Shown here piece by piece: positions 8,949-17,012 of a DNA stretch of 64,000 nt. The first letter of the stretch is position 1. Each line of letters starts with the position of its first letter. Origin of the DNA: an uncultured Planktomarina sp. (GTDB lineage Bacteria > Pseudomonadota > Alphaproteobacteria > Rhodobacterales > Rhodobacteraceae); NCBI GenBank assembly GCA_905182455.1, contig CAJJBJ010000003.1, forward strand, positions 248,001-312,000. The letters are read 5' to 3'. Under the pieces are notes generated by a model. It saw only the letters and a program-made list of their open reading frames with translations, was not told where the DNA came from and did no database searches. A program made the translations under genes and the position numbers.

Positions 8949-10016
8949 TCAGATTGCTGCTGCAATCGCTTTTCCACAGGTCACTGTATCTGCCGTTCCC
9001 CCAAGATCACCTGTTCGCAATTTGGGCTCGGTTAGAACGGCCTCTATTGCGGTCATGATCCCTTGCGCGGCTTCCGAATGTCCGAGATGTTCTAGCATCA
9101 TCGCGCCCGACCAGATTTGTCCTATGGGGTTGGCTATGCCCTTTCCCGCGATATCGGGTGCAGAGCCATGTACTGGCTCAAATAACGAAGGAAATTTTCG
9201 CTCTGGATTGATATTGCCAGATGGTGCAATGCCTATAGTTCCGGTGCAGGCTGGCCCCAAATCAGACAGGATATCTCCAAAAAGGTTTGACCCTACAACA
9301 ACATCAAAACGGTCAGGGTGCAGGACAAACAATGCCGTTAGAATGTCAATATGATATTTATCAACCGAGACGTCAGGATATGATTTTTGCATCTCGATAA
9401 CACGTTCGTCCCAGTAAGGCATCGTGATGGAGATACCGTTTGATTTGGTCGCCGAAGTCAGTTTTCCACCACGTTTTTGCGCAAGTTCGAAAGCATAGCG
9501 CAAGATCCGATCCACGCCGACCCGCGACATAACAGTTTCCTGCATGACAATTTCACGGTCTGTTCCGGGGAACATCTTTCCACCAATCGACGAATATTCA
9601 CCCTCAGTATTTTCACGTACGATCAGCATATCTATGTCACCAGGACCACGCCCGGCCAATGGTGACGTCACGCCGGGCATCAATTTGGCAGGACGTAGGC
9701 TGACATATTGGTCGAACTCCCGGCGGAACTGCAAAAGAGATCCCCAAAGCGAGACATGATCAGGTACAGTATCCGGCCAACCTACCGCACCAAAAAAAAT
9801 CGCATCATGACCGCCAATTTGGTCTTTCCAGTTGTCCGGCATCATCTGCCCATGTTGCTGGTAATAGTCACATGACGAAAAATTAAATTGGTCAAAGCTA
9901 AACTCCAAACCATACCTATCCGCCGCAGCATTCAAAACGCGAAGCCCTTCTGGGATCACTTCCGTGCCAATTCCGTCCCCTGGTATTACCGCAATGTTCA
10001 TCTTGTTGTTGGCCAT
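8949..10016 (-). CDS. ttuC: Tartrate dehydrogenase / D-malate dehydrogenase-like beta-decarboxylating dehydrogenase
   Basis: A 355-residue member of the isocitrate/isopropylmalate dehydrogenase family. It shows IPGDGIG (11-17), SLRP (106-109), the substrate-loop RENTEGEYSSIGG (134-146), TKSNGI with the catalytic lysine at about 191, the metal-binding GDILSD (248-252) and the NAD site PVHGSAPDIAG (281-291). The loop wording and SLWGSLLQFRREFD are those of the tartrate/D-malate (TtuC/DmlA) branch rather than LeuB. It should oxidise D-malate, tartrate or a related hydroxy acid with NAD and Mn or Mg. AAGAGGAAC precedes the ATG. The gene stands alone between repeat-bearing gaps. Confidence 0.88.
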   Translation of the reverse strand: MANNKMNIAVIPGDGIGTEVIPEGLRVLNAAADRYGLEFSFDQFNFSSCDYYQQHGQMMPDNWKDQIGGHDAIFFGAVGWPDTVPDHVSLWGSLLQFRREFDQYVSLRPAKLMPGVTSPLAGRGPGDIDMLIVRENTEGEYSSIGGKMFPGTDREIVMQETVMSRVGVDRILRYAFELAQKRGGKLTSATKSNGISITMPYWDERVIEMQKSYPDVSVDKYHIDILTALFVLHPDRFDVVVGSNLFGDILSDLGPACTGTIGIAPSGNINPERKFPSLFEPVHGSAPDIAGKGIANPIGQIWSGAMMLEHLGHSEAAQGIMTAIEAVLTEPKLRTGDLGGTADTVTCGKAIAAAI

Positions 10017-10539
10017 GATGATGTTCCTCTTTGATCGTTATTTCGACGCCTTGCAGTTACTACCGCACCAGTCACTTTGTAGACTTCATTCATTATATAT
10101 CGGTGCAGCCAGCGATACCACAGTCCAAAGGCCGTCAAGATTCTATTATGTTAAGACCGTTTTACAGCGATGAAACCTAAAGTAGCCTGCCCGGTGCTGT
10201 CAAAGTAATGGAAACAGCCATCACATTTATGGCATAATCGAAATCTATGCACTCAACAATTGACGTCAGTCGGCTAGAGCAGTGGCCCAGTTGTCTAGAG
10301 TTACACTCCAATGGAACAGCTCCCCCAACCCCTGTTGCGCCTTTAACAGACCAGAGTGTTACAGGGGGGTAGGTTGTCGGCTTGCGGCTTACATATAAAG
10401 CCCCCTAGATTAGCCTATTTGGGAGGCATTAGGAGCTGAAATTTGGCCGGGAGCAGACCTCCGCTGGGGCGTTAAATCCTATCTGATTGAATTTTCAACC
10501 AACCAGAGATACTTTAAGTAGAGGCTTCGGAGGGTGTAG
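10017..10539. other. 523-bp gap with degenerate repeat copy 4
   Basis: No gene is supported. The stretch holds the promoter region of the dehydrogenase on its left side, the most diverged repeat copy (10211-10300), and a 7-bp CCCCTGT/ACAGGGG inverted repeat around 10327-10367. A GGAGG-like ribosome site lies just before the hydrolase ATG at 10540. Confidence 0.6.
10211..10300 (+). repeat. Dispersed intergenic repeat, copy 4 (degenerate)
   Basis: The core GAAATCTATGCACTCAACAAT plus the following CAGTCGGCTAGAGCAGTGGC aligns with copies 1-3 in the same orientation. On the minus strand the conserved peptide survives only as NWATALAD, then a TGA in place of the tryptophan codon, then RQLLSA and TAG. 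It appears to be an older, decayed copy. Confidence 0.7.
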
Positions 10540-11463
10540 ATGTTTCAGGGATTTGTTGAAGATTGGATCGATGGTGAAGGCGCTAAGATTTTCGTGCGTC
10601 GCGCCGGACCTTTAGGTGCGCCGCCTGTAGTCTTATTACATGGCTACCCACAGACGTCAGCCATGTGGAACGGTGTCGCGCCAATTCTCGCCCAATCCTT
10701 TCAGGTCATTTGCCCTGACTTGCGCGGGTATGGTCGTTCAAGCAAACCGCCCACTGACGAGGTCCACAGCCCTTATTCAAAACGCGCAATGGCGCAAGAT
10801 ATTGTGGCGATGATGAGCACCTTAGGCCATGATCGATTTTTCATTGGGGCACATGATAGGGGCGCTCGCGTGGCGCATAGGCTCGGTCTTGATCATCCAA
10901 AAAAAGTGATGGCAATGACACTGCTCGATATTGCCCCTACTAGGGAGATGTACGCAGGCACAAATGCCAAATTTGCGACAGCGTACTGGCACTGGTTCTT
11001 CTTGATACAAAAGCACCCTATACCCGAGCAAATCATTGGAGCGGATCCGGATAACTTTTGGAAGCTAAAGTGTTTTAACCAAGCTGGGGGCGATAATCCC
11101 TTTTTGCCAGAAGCCTTAACAGAGTATCTGACGGCTTTTTCCAACCCAGAAGCCATCCGAGCAAGCTGTGAAGACTACCGCGCTGCAGCGTCCATCGATA
11201 TTGCTCATGATGATCAGGACGGCACACGAAAGCTGAGCATGCCAGTCCAAACTCTTTGGGCAAAACGCGGCGTGATCGAGGCCTGTTTCGACGCGCTTGA
11301 TCTCTGGCGGAAACGTGCTGACTGCGTGGAGGGCGAAGCTTTGGATGCGACCCACTACATGGCCGAAGAAATACCCGGTGAGATTACCGTCAGAATGGCT
11401 GATTTTTTTAGCAGGCACATGACCGATCAGGACCCTATCCAGTGGGCACTTTCAAACAAATGA
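10540..11463 (+). CDS. Haloacetate dehalogenase-like alpha/beta hydrolase (fluoroacetate dehalogenase type)
   Basis: A 307-residue alpha/beta hydrolase. The oxyanion region is LLHGYPQT (32-39). The nucleophile region is HDRGAR (105-110), with Asp106 as nucleophile and Arg107/Arg110 in place of the carboxylate-binding pair known from fluoroacetate dehalogenase. Asp130 is the likely acid and His272 the base. Residues matching the fluoride pocket are also present: His151-Trp152 in YWHWF and Tyr213 in CEDYRA. In the characterised enzyme these residues allow C-F bond cleavage. The sequence thus predicts a haloacetate dehalogenase, although some relatives with the same fold act on other esters. The gene stands alone, with repeat copies on both sides. 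Confidence 0.85.
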   Translation: MFQGFVEDWIDGEGAKIFVRRAGPLGAPPVVLLHGYPQTSAMWNGVAPILAQSFQVICPDLRGYGRSSKPPTDEVHSPYSKRAMAQDIVAMMSTLGHDRFFIGAHDRGARVAHRLGLDHPKKVMAMTLLDIAPTREMYAGTNAKFATAYWHWFFLIQKHPIPEQIIGADPDNFWKLKCFNQAGGDNPFLPEALTEYLTAFSNPEAIRASCEDYRAAASIDIAHDDQDGTRKLSMPVQTLWAKRGVIEACFDALDLWRKRADCVEGEALDATHYMAEEIPGEITVRMADFFSRHMTDQDPIQWALSNK

Positions 11464-11573
11464 AAACCCGCATCAGATTGCAGGCAAAGCCGAAATCTAT
11501 GCGCTCAATAATTGAAGCCACTCGGCAAGAGCACCGGCACGGTTCAGCTTGAAATTGATACGTAAATAGAGAT
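11462..11573 (+). repeat. Dispersed intergenic repeat, copy 3
   Basis: Begins at the last base of the preceding gene's stop region. On the minus strand it encodes RDLYLRINFKLNRAGALAEW, then LQLLSA and TAG. The frame stays open upstream on the minus strand to about 11625, which is longer than in the other copies. Most differences from copies 1 and 2 are at third codon positions. Confidence 0.85.
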
Positions 11574-11744
11574 CGCGACCAAACCCACCCTTTTGGTCCA
11601 AATTAGTTTCGAGTGTCGTCCAAAGCCCAAGCCTTCAGTTTCAATAAAAACACCTGTAAGCCGCAATCGACGATTCCGTTAAAGCAAAGACTTCACCCTT
11701 TAGAGGCACTTTTGCAGACACAGGTTAAAATAAATAAAACATGA

Positions 11745-13295
11745 TCAAAAGTCTGTCGGCGCGCCCCCTTCGGACACACGACGATCGACAAAGGCCCGCA
11801 ATTCCTCATGGATGGCTTCATCCATTGGCGGTTTTTTGTAATCGGCTAAAATCTCTTTGTATTTGTGATGCGCCCGCTCAGCGGTCCAAACACCGCCGGC
11901 CAACTCCCAACCTTCATAATTGCGCCAATCGCTGATGAAGGGTTGGTGAAATGCATGCTCATAGCGGTCTTGCGTATGTTGAACGCCGAAAAAATGTCCC
12001 GATGAGCCGACTTCTCGGATTGCATCCAGAGCAATATCTTCAGGATCCGTACGGGTGATCATCGGTTCAAAATACCGTTGGATCATTTGCAGCACTTCAC
12101 AATCCATGATGAACTTTTCTGGTGAGGCAATCAGCCCACCCTCAAGCCAACCGGCAGCGTGATACACAACATTGGTGCCCGATTGCACCGCCGCCCAAAG
12201 CGAATTGGACGTTTCCCACATGGCCTGACCATCAGGGACATTTGCCGCACATACCCCTGAAGACCGAATAGGCAGTTTGTAAAACCGCCCCATTTGGCCC
12301 GTCATTTGGGTGGCGCGCATATATTCAGGAGTGCCAAAAGCGGGAGCACCGGTTTTCATGTCCACATTTGAGGTGAACGTCCCGATCACACAAGGAATCC
12401 CCGGGCGGACATATTGAAACAATGCAATCGCACAGAGTGCTTCAGCAATCGATTGCGCCACAGCCCCCGCCATGGTCACCGGTGCCATGGCTCCTGCGAG
12501 CGTGAATGGCGTCACGAAAATCGCTTGCCCGCGGCGCGCAAGGCGCAGGCAGCCATCGATCATCGGCCAATCATGCTTTAGCGGACTGGTGGAATTGATA
12601 TTAGTGTACATATGTGGCTTGGATTCAAACTCTTCATGCGTGAGCCCACCGGCAATCCGTACCATCTCCATCGTATCTTCAACCCGTTCTGAGCCGAGAC
12701 AATAGGTATGCGCCGCTTTGTCTGTGAGTGTTAACTTATCATAGGTTGCCTCAAGATGGCGAATAGAGGCATGCAGATCCACCGGCTCCACCGGGTAGCC
12801 ACCAACGAAGTGGATACAGTTAAAATATTGGCTTAATTTGAAAAAATCTTGGCATTTCTCACGGGTGCCCGTGACCTTACGGCCCAGCTCCATATCCCAG
12901 TAATTTGGTGGCGAGGAGACATTGCCAAAGAGCATCTTATTGCCCCCGACAGTCAATTCATGCGCCGGGTTGCGCGGTGTGATGGTGAACTCTGACGGGG
13001 CTTTGCCCACCATTTCCATCACCCAATGGCGGTCAAGAAAGACTTTCTCATCGACAACTTTGCAACCCGCATCTTTGAAAATAGCGAGGGCTTCTTCGTT
13101 GAGAAACTCGATCCCAATGTCTTCCAATATTTCCATTGCACCTTCGTGGATGGCCAAAATACCTTCGTCGGTCAGTGGTTCGATGGGACGATCTGTATTT
13201 TCAATAATGCGCCAAGGCATCTGCTCAATGGCGCCTCGGTTCCCGCGGGTGTTGCCGGCCCGACCGCCGCTGCGGCGTCTTGGTGCATCGCTCAT
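11745..13295 (-). CDS. MttB-superfamily methyltransferase (trimethylamine/glycine betaine methyltransferase-like, non-pyrrolysine)
   Basis: A 516-residue TIM-barrel methyltransferase of the MttB superfamily. Recognisable stretches are FGNVSSPPNYWD, CIHFVGGYPVEPVD and SVDMK-like SNVDMKTGAPAFGTPEY. There is no in-frame amber codon, so it is not the archaeal pyrrolysine enzyme. Non-Pyl members such as MtgB demethylate glycine betaine and other quaternary amines, passing the methyl group to a corrinoid protein. None of the usual partners (corrinoid protein, reductive activase) is nearby, so the acceptor is unknown. Start 13295 has a GGAG site 8 nt upstream; an upstream ATG at 13343 is less likely. 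It is probably co-transcribed with the HAD and DUF3572 genes. Confidence 0.88.
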   Translation of the reverse strand: MSDAPRRRSGGRAGNTRGNRGAIEQMPWRIIENTDRPIEPLTDEGILAIHEGAMEILEDIGIEFLNEEALAIFKDAGCKVVDEKVFLDRHWVMEMVGKAPSEFTITPRNPAHELTVGGNKMLFGNVSSPPNYWDMELGRKVTGTREKCQDFFKLSQYFNCIHFVGGYPVEPVDLHASIRHLEATYDKLTLTDKAAHTYCLGSERVEDTMEMVRIAGGLTHEEFESKPHMYTNINSTSPLKHDWPMIDGCLRLARRGQAIFVTPFTLAGAMAPVTMAGAVAQSIAEALCAIALFQYVRPGIPCVIGTFTSNVDMKTGAPAFGTPEYMRATQMTGQMGRFYKLPIRSSGVCAANVPDGQAMWETSNSLWAAVQSGTNVVYHAAGWLEGGLIASPEKFIMDCEVLQMIQRYFEPMITRTDPEDIALDAIREVGSSGHFFGVQHTQDRYEHAFHQPFISDWRNYEGWELAGGVWTAERAHHKYKEILADYKKPPMDEAIHEELRAFVDRRVSEGGAPTDF

Positions 13296-13385
13296 TTTGG
13301 TCTCCATCAGATCGTTGTCGTTCAGAATGGCCCAGACCAGCAAAGTTTGCGGTCCAGTTGCGACATTTTTTGTCGAACTGAGAGC

Positions 13386-14084
13386 CTAACTGTTTTGCGC
13401 GGAGATCCAAGCAGGAAGATGCGACACATCTGGCAGCACTACATCGGCTAAGGAGCTTAACTCTTCACGCCCGGCTAGCCCGGTCAGCACCGCCACCACG
13501 CGCATGCCAGCCTCACGGCCCGAGTGCAGATCATGCTGGCTGTCGCCCACCATCACGCAGCAAGCCGCAGGCACATCCATTTTTGCAGCCAAGGCCAAAA
13601 GCGGTGCCGCCTCCGGTTTTGCACCAAACCCACTATCGCTGCCAATCACGTGATCAAACAACTGCAACGCTCCGGCCGCTGCCAAATGCGCCCTTGCAGG
13701 GCGCTCAGCATCATTGGTCATGACACTCAGTTGGAGCCCGAGTGCCCGCAGCTTTGCAGTAAGTATCCGTAAATCTGTGACCAAAACCTGAGGGGCATGC
13801 TCGGCCTCTTCATTCAACTGATTTAGAATCTCAGCAACCGTCATATCAGATTTGAAGCGCTGGATATTTTGGGCAATTTCTAGGGGTGTTCCAGCCACAA
13901 TCACACTTCCCGGCATGACTTTGCGCGCTTGCGCATCATACTTCAGAGCCTGCGCCAATTGCTCAAAAAGCGCAGTATCCTCCCCTGCAATCCGAGCCAA
14001 TATCAGTCCAGTCCAAACGCCCCAAGTGCTTTGGAAATCAAATAAGGTGCCATCCTTGTCAAATATGGCGGCGCGAATGTTCAT
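13386..14084 (-). CDS. HAD-superfamily hydrolase (phosphoglycolate-phosphatase-like)
   Basis: A 232-residue HAD phosphatase. Motif I is FDKDGTLF (nucleophile Asp9 and Asp11), motif II has SVMTND, the motif III lysine lies in FGAKPEAAP and motif IV is VMVGDSQHD. The alpha-helical cap sits between motifs I and II, as in Gph-type phosphatases that act on small phosphate esters such as 2-phosphoglycolate. The substrate cannot be assigned. The ATG at 14084 overlaps the TAA of the upstream DUF3572 gene (TAATG), so translation is coupled. A TTG three codons earlier is less likely as the start. Confidence 0.85.
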   Translation of the reverse strand: MNIRAAIFDKDGTLFDFQSTWGVWTGLILARIAGEDTALFEQLAQALKYDAQARKVMPGSVIVAGTPLEIAQNIQRFKSDMTVAEILNQLNEEAEHAPQVLVTDLRILTAKLRALGLQLSVMTNDAERPARAHLAAAGALQLFDHVIGSDSGFGAKPEAAPLLALAAKMDVPAACCVMVGDSQHDLHSGREAGMRVVAVLTGLAGREELSSLADVVLPDVSHLPAWISAQNS

Positions 14085-14365
14085 TAGGTCCAATTGACCT
14101 GTTGACCACCGGGCAAGGCCTGGCGCGCCATCATCGGATCCATATAGTTTCGGATCCCAGTCTCGTCACAAAACCGCGTAACCCATACATCATCCATGCA
14201 AATAAAATCCAGCAGAGAAGCCAGAAACACCGGATCGGCAACACCATTACGCAGATCTTGTTCAGACGCACCGCTTGCGCCCAAAAATACATCTCGCAAA
14301 TCATCTTCACCTATCACCCACGCGAGGGCTTGCACGGCGAGGGTCTGGGCAATCTCTGGTGTCAT
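14084..14365 (-). CDS. DUF3572 family protein
   Basis: A 93-residue, mostly helical acidic protein beginning MTPEIAQTLAVQALAW. It has the family hallmarks VFLGASGASEQDLR, LDFICMDDVWV and the C-terminal ALPGGQQVNWT. It is conserved in alphaproteobacteria with no known function. Start 14365 has AAGGGCG upstream and matches the family N-terminus; a longer frame to 14455 starts in non-conserved sequence. It sits at the head of the DUF3572-HAD-MttB-like run. Confidence 0.85.
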   Translation of the reverse strand: MTPEIAQTLAVQALAWVIGEDDLRDVFLGASGASEQDLRNGVADPVFLASLLDFICMDDVWVTRFCDETGIRNYMDPMMARQALPGGQQVNWT

Positions 14366-14441
14366 TTTGGCGCCCTTATATCTGTTAGTTTCAACCTGTT
14401 TAAAGCCACCCCGGCGCCAGATGCAAGGCCCGTTGCCACCG

Positions 14442-14915
14442 CTATTTTCGACCATTTAATAAGGTTTCAGCCAATTTTGCACGCACCTCAGGGCTCATCG
14501 TGGCGACTTTTTCCACCAAAACATTGCGGCTCAATTCCAAACGGCGTGAGGACTCAGCCGACTCCGCTTCCATCAGCGTCAAAACCGCGGCACCATCAAA
14601 GGGCGTGGCCCGCACCGCTTGGGCAAATTCTATGTTCTTAGCCTGTCGCGCATCTCGTGTCATGCCACCACTTTTGCCCTGCGCCACTTGGATCAACCGG
14701 CCAAGCTCACGCCGATCTTTGCGATCCATTGCACGCAGTAGCGGACCAAGACCTGAGCTGGGGCCGCGCGGGCGCGCCTCTTGGGTCTTACCCGTATAAT
14801 CCAACCGCAAATCTTTGTGGAGACCTGAGCCAAAAAACCCACCCACAGCGCCAGCCACCAACAGGTTCGCAGCAAATGAGATCACCAGTAATATTTTCAA
14901 CGTTTTTTGTGACAT
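14442..14915 (-). CDS. CpxP/Spy/ZraP-like periplasmic heavy-metal sensor family protein
   Basis: A 157-residue protein with an N-terminal hydrophobic segment (about 5-27) that is either an anchor or an uncleaved signal. A basic, helical periplasmic domain follows with several arginine-rich helices of the kind seen in Spy-like chaperones, for example RKDRRELGRLI and LELSRNVLVEKV. Such proteins hold unfolded envelope proteins and damp stress signalling. The ribosome site AGGGG lies 6 nt before the ATG at 14915 but directly abuts the ATG at 14921, which decides the start. It follows the sigma/anti-sigma-like pair by 9 nt and is probably a member of that stress operon. Confidence 0.75.
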   Translation of the reverse strand: MSQKTLKILLVISFAANLLVAGAVGGFFGSGLHKDLRLDYTGKTQEARPRGPSSGLGPLLRAMDRKDRRELGRLIQVAQGKSGGMTRDARQAKNIEFAQAVRATPFDGAAVLTLMEAESAESSRRLELSRNVLVEKVATMSPEVRAKLAETLLNGRK

Positions 14916-14924
14916 GATCATCCC

Positions 14925-15314
14925 CTAGGTGTCTTCCCAATAAATTTCCGTTTCATCACCAAGCCCGGCCAATTCACTTAAGCTTTCGGTTTGAAAATAG
15001 GCGGTAGTGACATCCAACACAACGTCGGGAGGGCTTATCCCGATCACAACACCGAGGATACCAGCCGTGGCCAAGCATGCCACTGCGGGCCAGCCGCCGA
15101 ACTGAGCAAAAACATCAGAGATCCGCTCAAATAACGACAGCTTCTCAGGTTCAAATGCCATCTTCGGCTCCTGCGGCATGGCCTCAAAGGCTTGGCTCTG
15201 CAAACGAGTGAGAAACTCTGCACCCATCTCCGGTGCTTCTTGCTGGGCCGCATTAAACAGGAGGCCCAATTTACGCTCATCCAATGGCGGATAGTTGAAA
15301 TCTTTATTAGTCAT
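14925..15314 (-). CDS. Small single-pass membrane protein, putative anti-sigma factor
   Basis: A 129-residue protein with an acidic cytoplasmic N-terminal part (residues 1-70), one transmembrane helix (about 75-92, containing ACLATAGILGVVIGI) and a short acidic periplasmic tail. Its ATG lies inside the last codons of the ECF sigma gene, an 8-nt overlap, which is the usual layout of a sigma factor and its membrane-bound inhibitor. No ZAS zinc motif is visible. The anti-sigma role is inferred from position and topology only. Confidence 0.6.
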   Translation of the reverse strand: MTNKDFNYPPLDERKLGLLFNAAQQEAPEMGAEFLTRLQSQAFEAMPQEPKMAFEPEKLSLFERISDVFAQFGGWPAVACLATAGILGVVIGISPPDVVLDVTTAYFQTESLSELAGLGDETEIYWEDT

Positions 15315-15885
15315 CTTCCAATCCTAACGCTTTTTTCTGTGGGGCCAAGGTACTTGCCAAGGCGCGCTTGCCACGCGACACTAAACTTTCGACAGCCTCT
15401 ACAGAAATCTCCATAATATCAGATATCTCTGGGTTTGAGAGATCCTCGATGTGGCGTAAAATCATAGCCTGCCTTTGTCGATCTGGTAGGGTCTGCAACG
15501 CATGTTGCAAGGCCTGCGCCCGTGCAGTGGCCTGTAACTTGCGATCTATGCCCGGAGTCTCATCCGCCACCTCTGGCACCTCATCGCCGGAATTGCGGTT
15601 TGATTTACGCAAACGATCAATGCACAGGTTCGACGTCACACGGTAGAGCCAGGTTGTGATCTTTGCCCGGGTTGCATCCCAACCTGGGGCTGCTTTCCAC
15701 AGGCGCAATAGGCTCTCTTGCGTCACATCTTCCGCCTCAGCACGGTCCCCCAGCATCCGAAAGGCTTGGGCAAAAACAACAGGGGCCAGACGCGATGTCA
15801 AAGCCAAAGCTGCTGCGCGATCCCCTTTTGAAAACCGCGCGAGAAGCTCTGCATCCCGTTGATTTTGAATTATGTCTAAGGCCAT
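15307..15885 (-). CDS. ECF-type sigma-70 family RNA polymerase sigma factor
   Basis: A 192-residue extracytoplasmic-function sigma factor. Region 2 includes RMLGDRAEAEDVTQESLLRLW and the -10 contact stretch TWLYRVTSNLCIDRLRK. Region 4 is LPDRQRQAMILRHIEDLSNPEI with a helix-turn-helix through EISVEAVESLVSRGKRAL. Two ATGs are adjacent; the second (15885) is better spaced (5 nt) from AGGAG. It overlaps the putative anti-sigma gene, and the CpxP/Spy-like gene follows, which suggests control of an envelope-stress or metal-stress response. Confidence 0.9.
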   Translation of the reverse strand: MALDIIQNQRDAELLARFSKGDRAAALALTSRLAPVVFAQAFRMLGDRAEAEDVTQESLLRLWKAAPGWDATRAKITTWLYRVTSNLCIDRLRKSNRNSGDEVPEVADETPGIDRKLQATARAQALQHALQTLPDRQRQAMILRHIEDLSNPEISDIMEISVEAVESLVSRGKRALASTLAPQKKALGLEDD

Positions 15886-15962
15886 CATGGCTCCTGCCTA
15901 AACAATTCCACAGCTTGGGTATATGGCCTGACCCTGCTAAAAAATTAGGTCAAAATCAACGT

Positions 15963-16421
15963 CTAGCCGTTGTCGTTCTTGCGTTTTCTCTTATTGCTGC
16001 GCTTGCTTTTATGGGCGTCGAATTCTTCTTGCGAGATCATCCCATCTTCGTTTGCATCGAGATGTCCAAACATCCGCTCCCCGCTGCGCTTGGCTTGCAT
16101 TTCTGCCAGCTCAACAGTGCCGGTGCCGTCTGTATCCAGATGCTTGAACATCCGTTTTACCCGCTTCTCCATCTTTTTCGAGCATCTTTCATCGACTTTA
16201 GCCATCAGCTCCTCAGCGCTCAGGCTACCGTTGCCGTCTATGTCGACTTTGACAAACTCTGCTGCCCTGTGAGCTTGAACCTCAGCCTTGGTGATCTGAC
16301 CATCGCCATTGTCATCCAAATTCGAGAACTCAGGCTTATTGCCCCAGTGGCCTTTTGCAGTTGCAGGGGAAAATACGAGGGCAGCTGTGGTGGCCAATGC
16401 GAGAATTAAGATCTTGTTCAT
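15963..16421 (-). CDS. Secreted EF-hand calcium-binding protein
   Basis: A 152-residue protein with a signal peptide (1-22, ATA cleavage) and four canonical EF-hand loops. Their first and twelfth residues are D36/E47, D60/E71, D96/E107 and D122/E133, and each has the central glycine and hydrophobic position 8. The C-terminus is a basic tail rich in Lys and Arg. Four intact loops predict calmodulin-like periplasmic calcium binding. It lies just upstream of the ECF sigma gene on the same strand, so it may belong to the same regulon, but no shared promoter motif is seen. Confidence 0.88.
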   Translation of the reverse strand: MNKILILALATTAALVFSPATAKGHWGNKPEFSNLDDNGDGQITKAEVQAHRAAEFVKVDIDGNGSLSAEELMAKVDERCSKKMEKRVKRMFKHLDTDGTGTVELAEMQAKRSGERMFGHLDANEDGMISQEEFDAHKSKRSNKRKRKNDNG

Positions 16422-16606
16422 TATGATTTTCCTTCAGTTAATCTGGTCAGTGTTATGGCTGCAGGCATCAATTCCCGCGCTTGGTAATCATAAAACGCAC
16501 CGGCTCAGAGATTCCGTCGGAAAAAAGTAAAAAATATTGTGGCAGTATGCCCCAGTACCATTGGCAACCCATCTCGGTCATAAGATGGCGAACAAAGGAT
16601 TTCACC

Positions 16607-17002
16607 ATGTCATCAGATCACCCCCTCAAACCTGCCCTCCTGCGCGGCTGGCGCCGTTGCTGTCCCAATTGTGGCAAGGGGGCGCTTTTGTACAAATATC
16701 TAAAGGTGCATGACAGCTGCCAAAACTGCGGCCAAAACCTTTACCACCACCGTGCCGATGACGGGCCGGCCTATCTGACCATCCTCATCGTTGGCCATAT
16801 CTTGGCGCCGCTGTTGCACGTCGTCTTTGTACAATTCAGACCCGAGCCATGGATCATGGCTGTAGGGTTTGGCACCGCTTGTGTGGTTTTGTGCTTGTAT
16901 TTTTTGCCGCGCATCAAAGGCGCAGTGGTGGCCTTCCAATGGGCCCGTGGCTTGAATGGCTTTGGCAAGGATACCTCTGGCATTGCGGTAAAAACCAACT
17001 AA
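16607..17002 (+). CDS. DUF983 family zinc-ribbon membrane protein
   Basis: A 131-residue protein starting MSSDHPLKPALLRGWRRCC. An N-terminal zinc ribbon has CPNCG near residue 19 and CQNCG near 42. Two transmembrane helices follow (about 58-78 and 85-105). This is the DUF983 family, widespread in alphaproteobacteria and of unknown function. AAAGGAT 7-8 nt before this ATG fixes the start, although the frame is open upstream to 16481. The Nudix gene follows after 10 nt. Confidence 0.88.
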   Translation: MSSDHPLKPALLRGWRRCCPNCGKGALLYKYLKVHDSCQNCGQNLYHHRADDGPAYLTILIVGHILAPLLHVVFVQFRPEPWIMAVGFGTACVVLCLYFLPRIKGAVVAFQWARGLNGFGKDTSGIAVKTN

Positions 17003-17012
17003 GGTTGGCCTT

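Noticed and set aside
11745-13295. Pyrrolysine-dependent trimethylamine methyltransferase
   Set aside because: The frame has no internal amber codon, so it belongs to the non-pyrrolysine branch.
15663-16409. 248-codon plus-strand frame opposite the sigma and EF-hand genes
   Set aside because: It spans two clear minus-strand genes and translates to low-complexity sequence without a domain.
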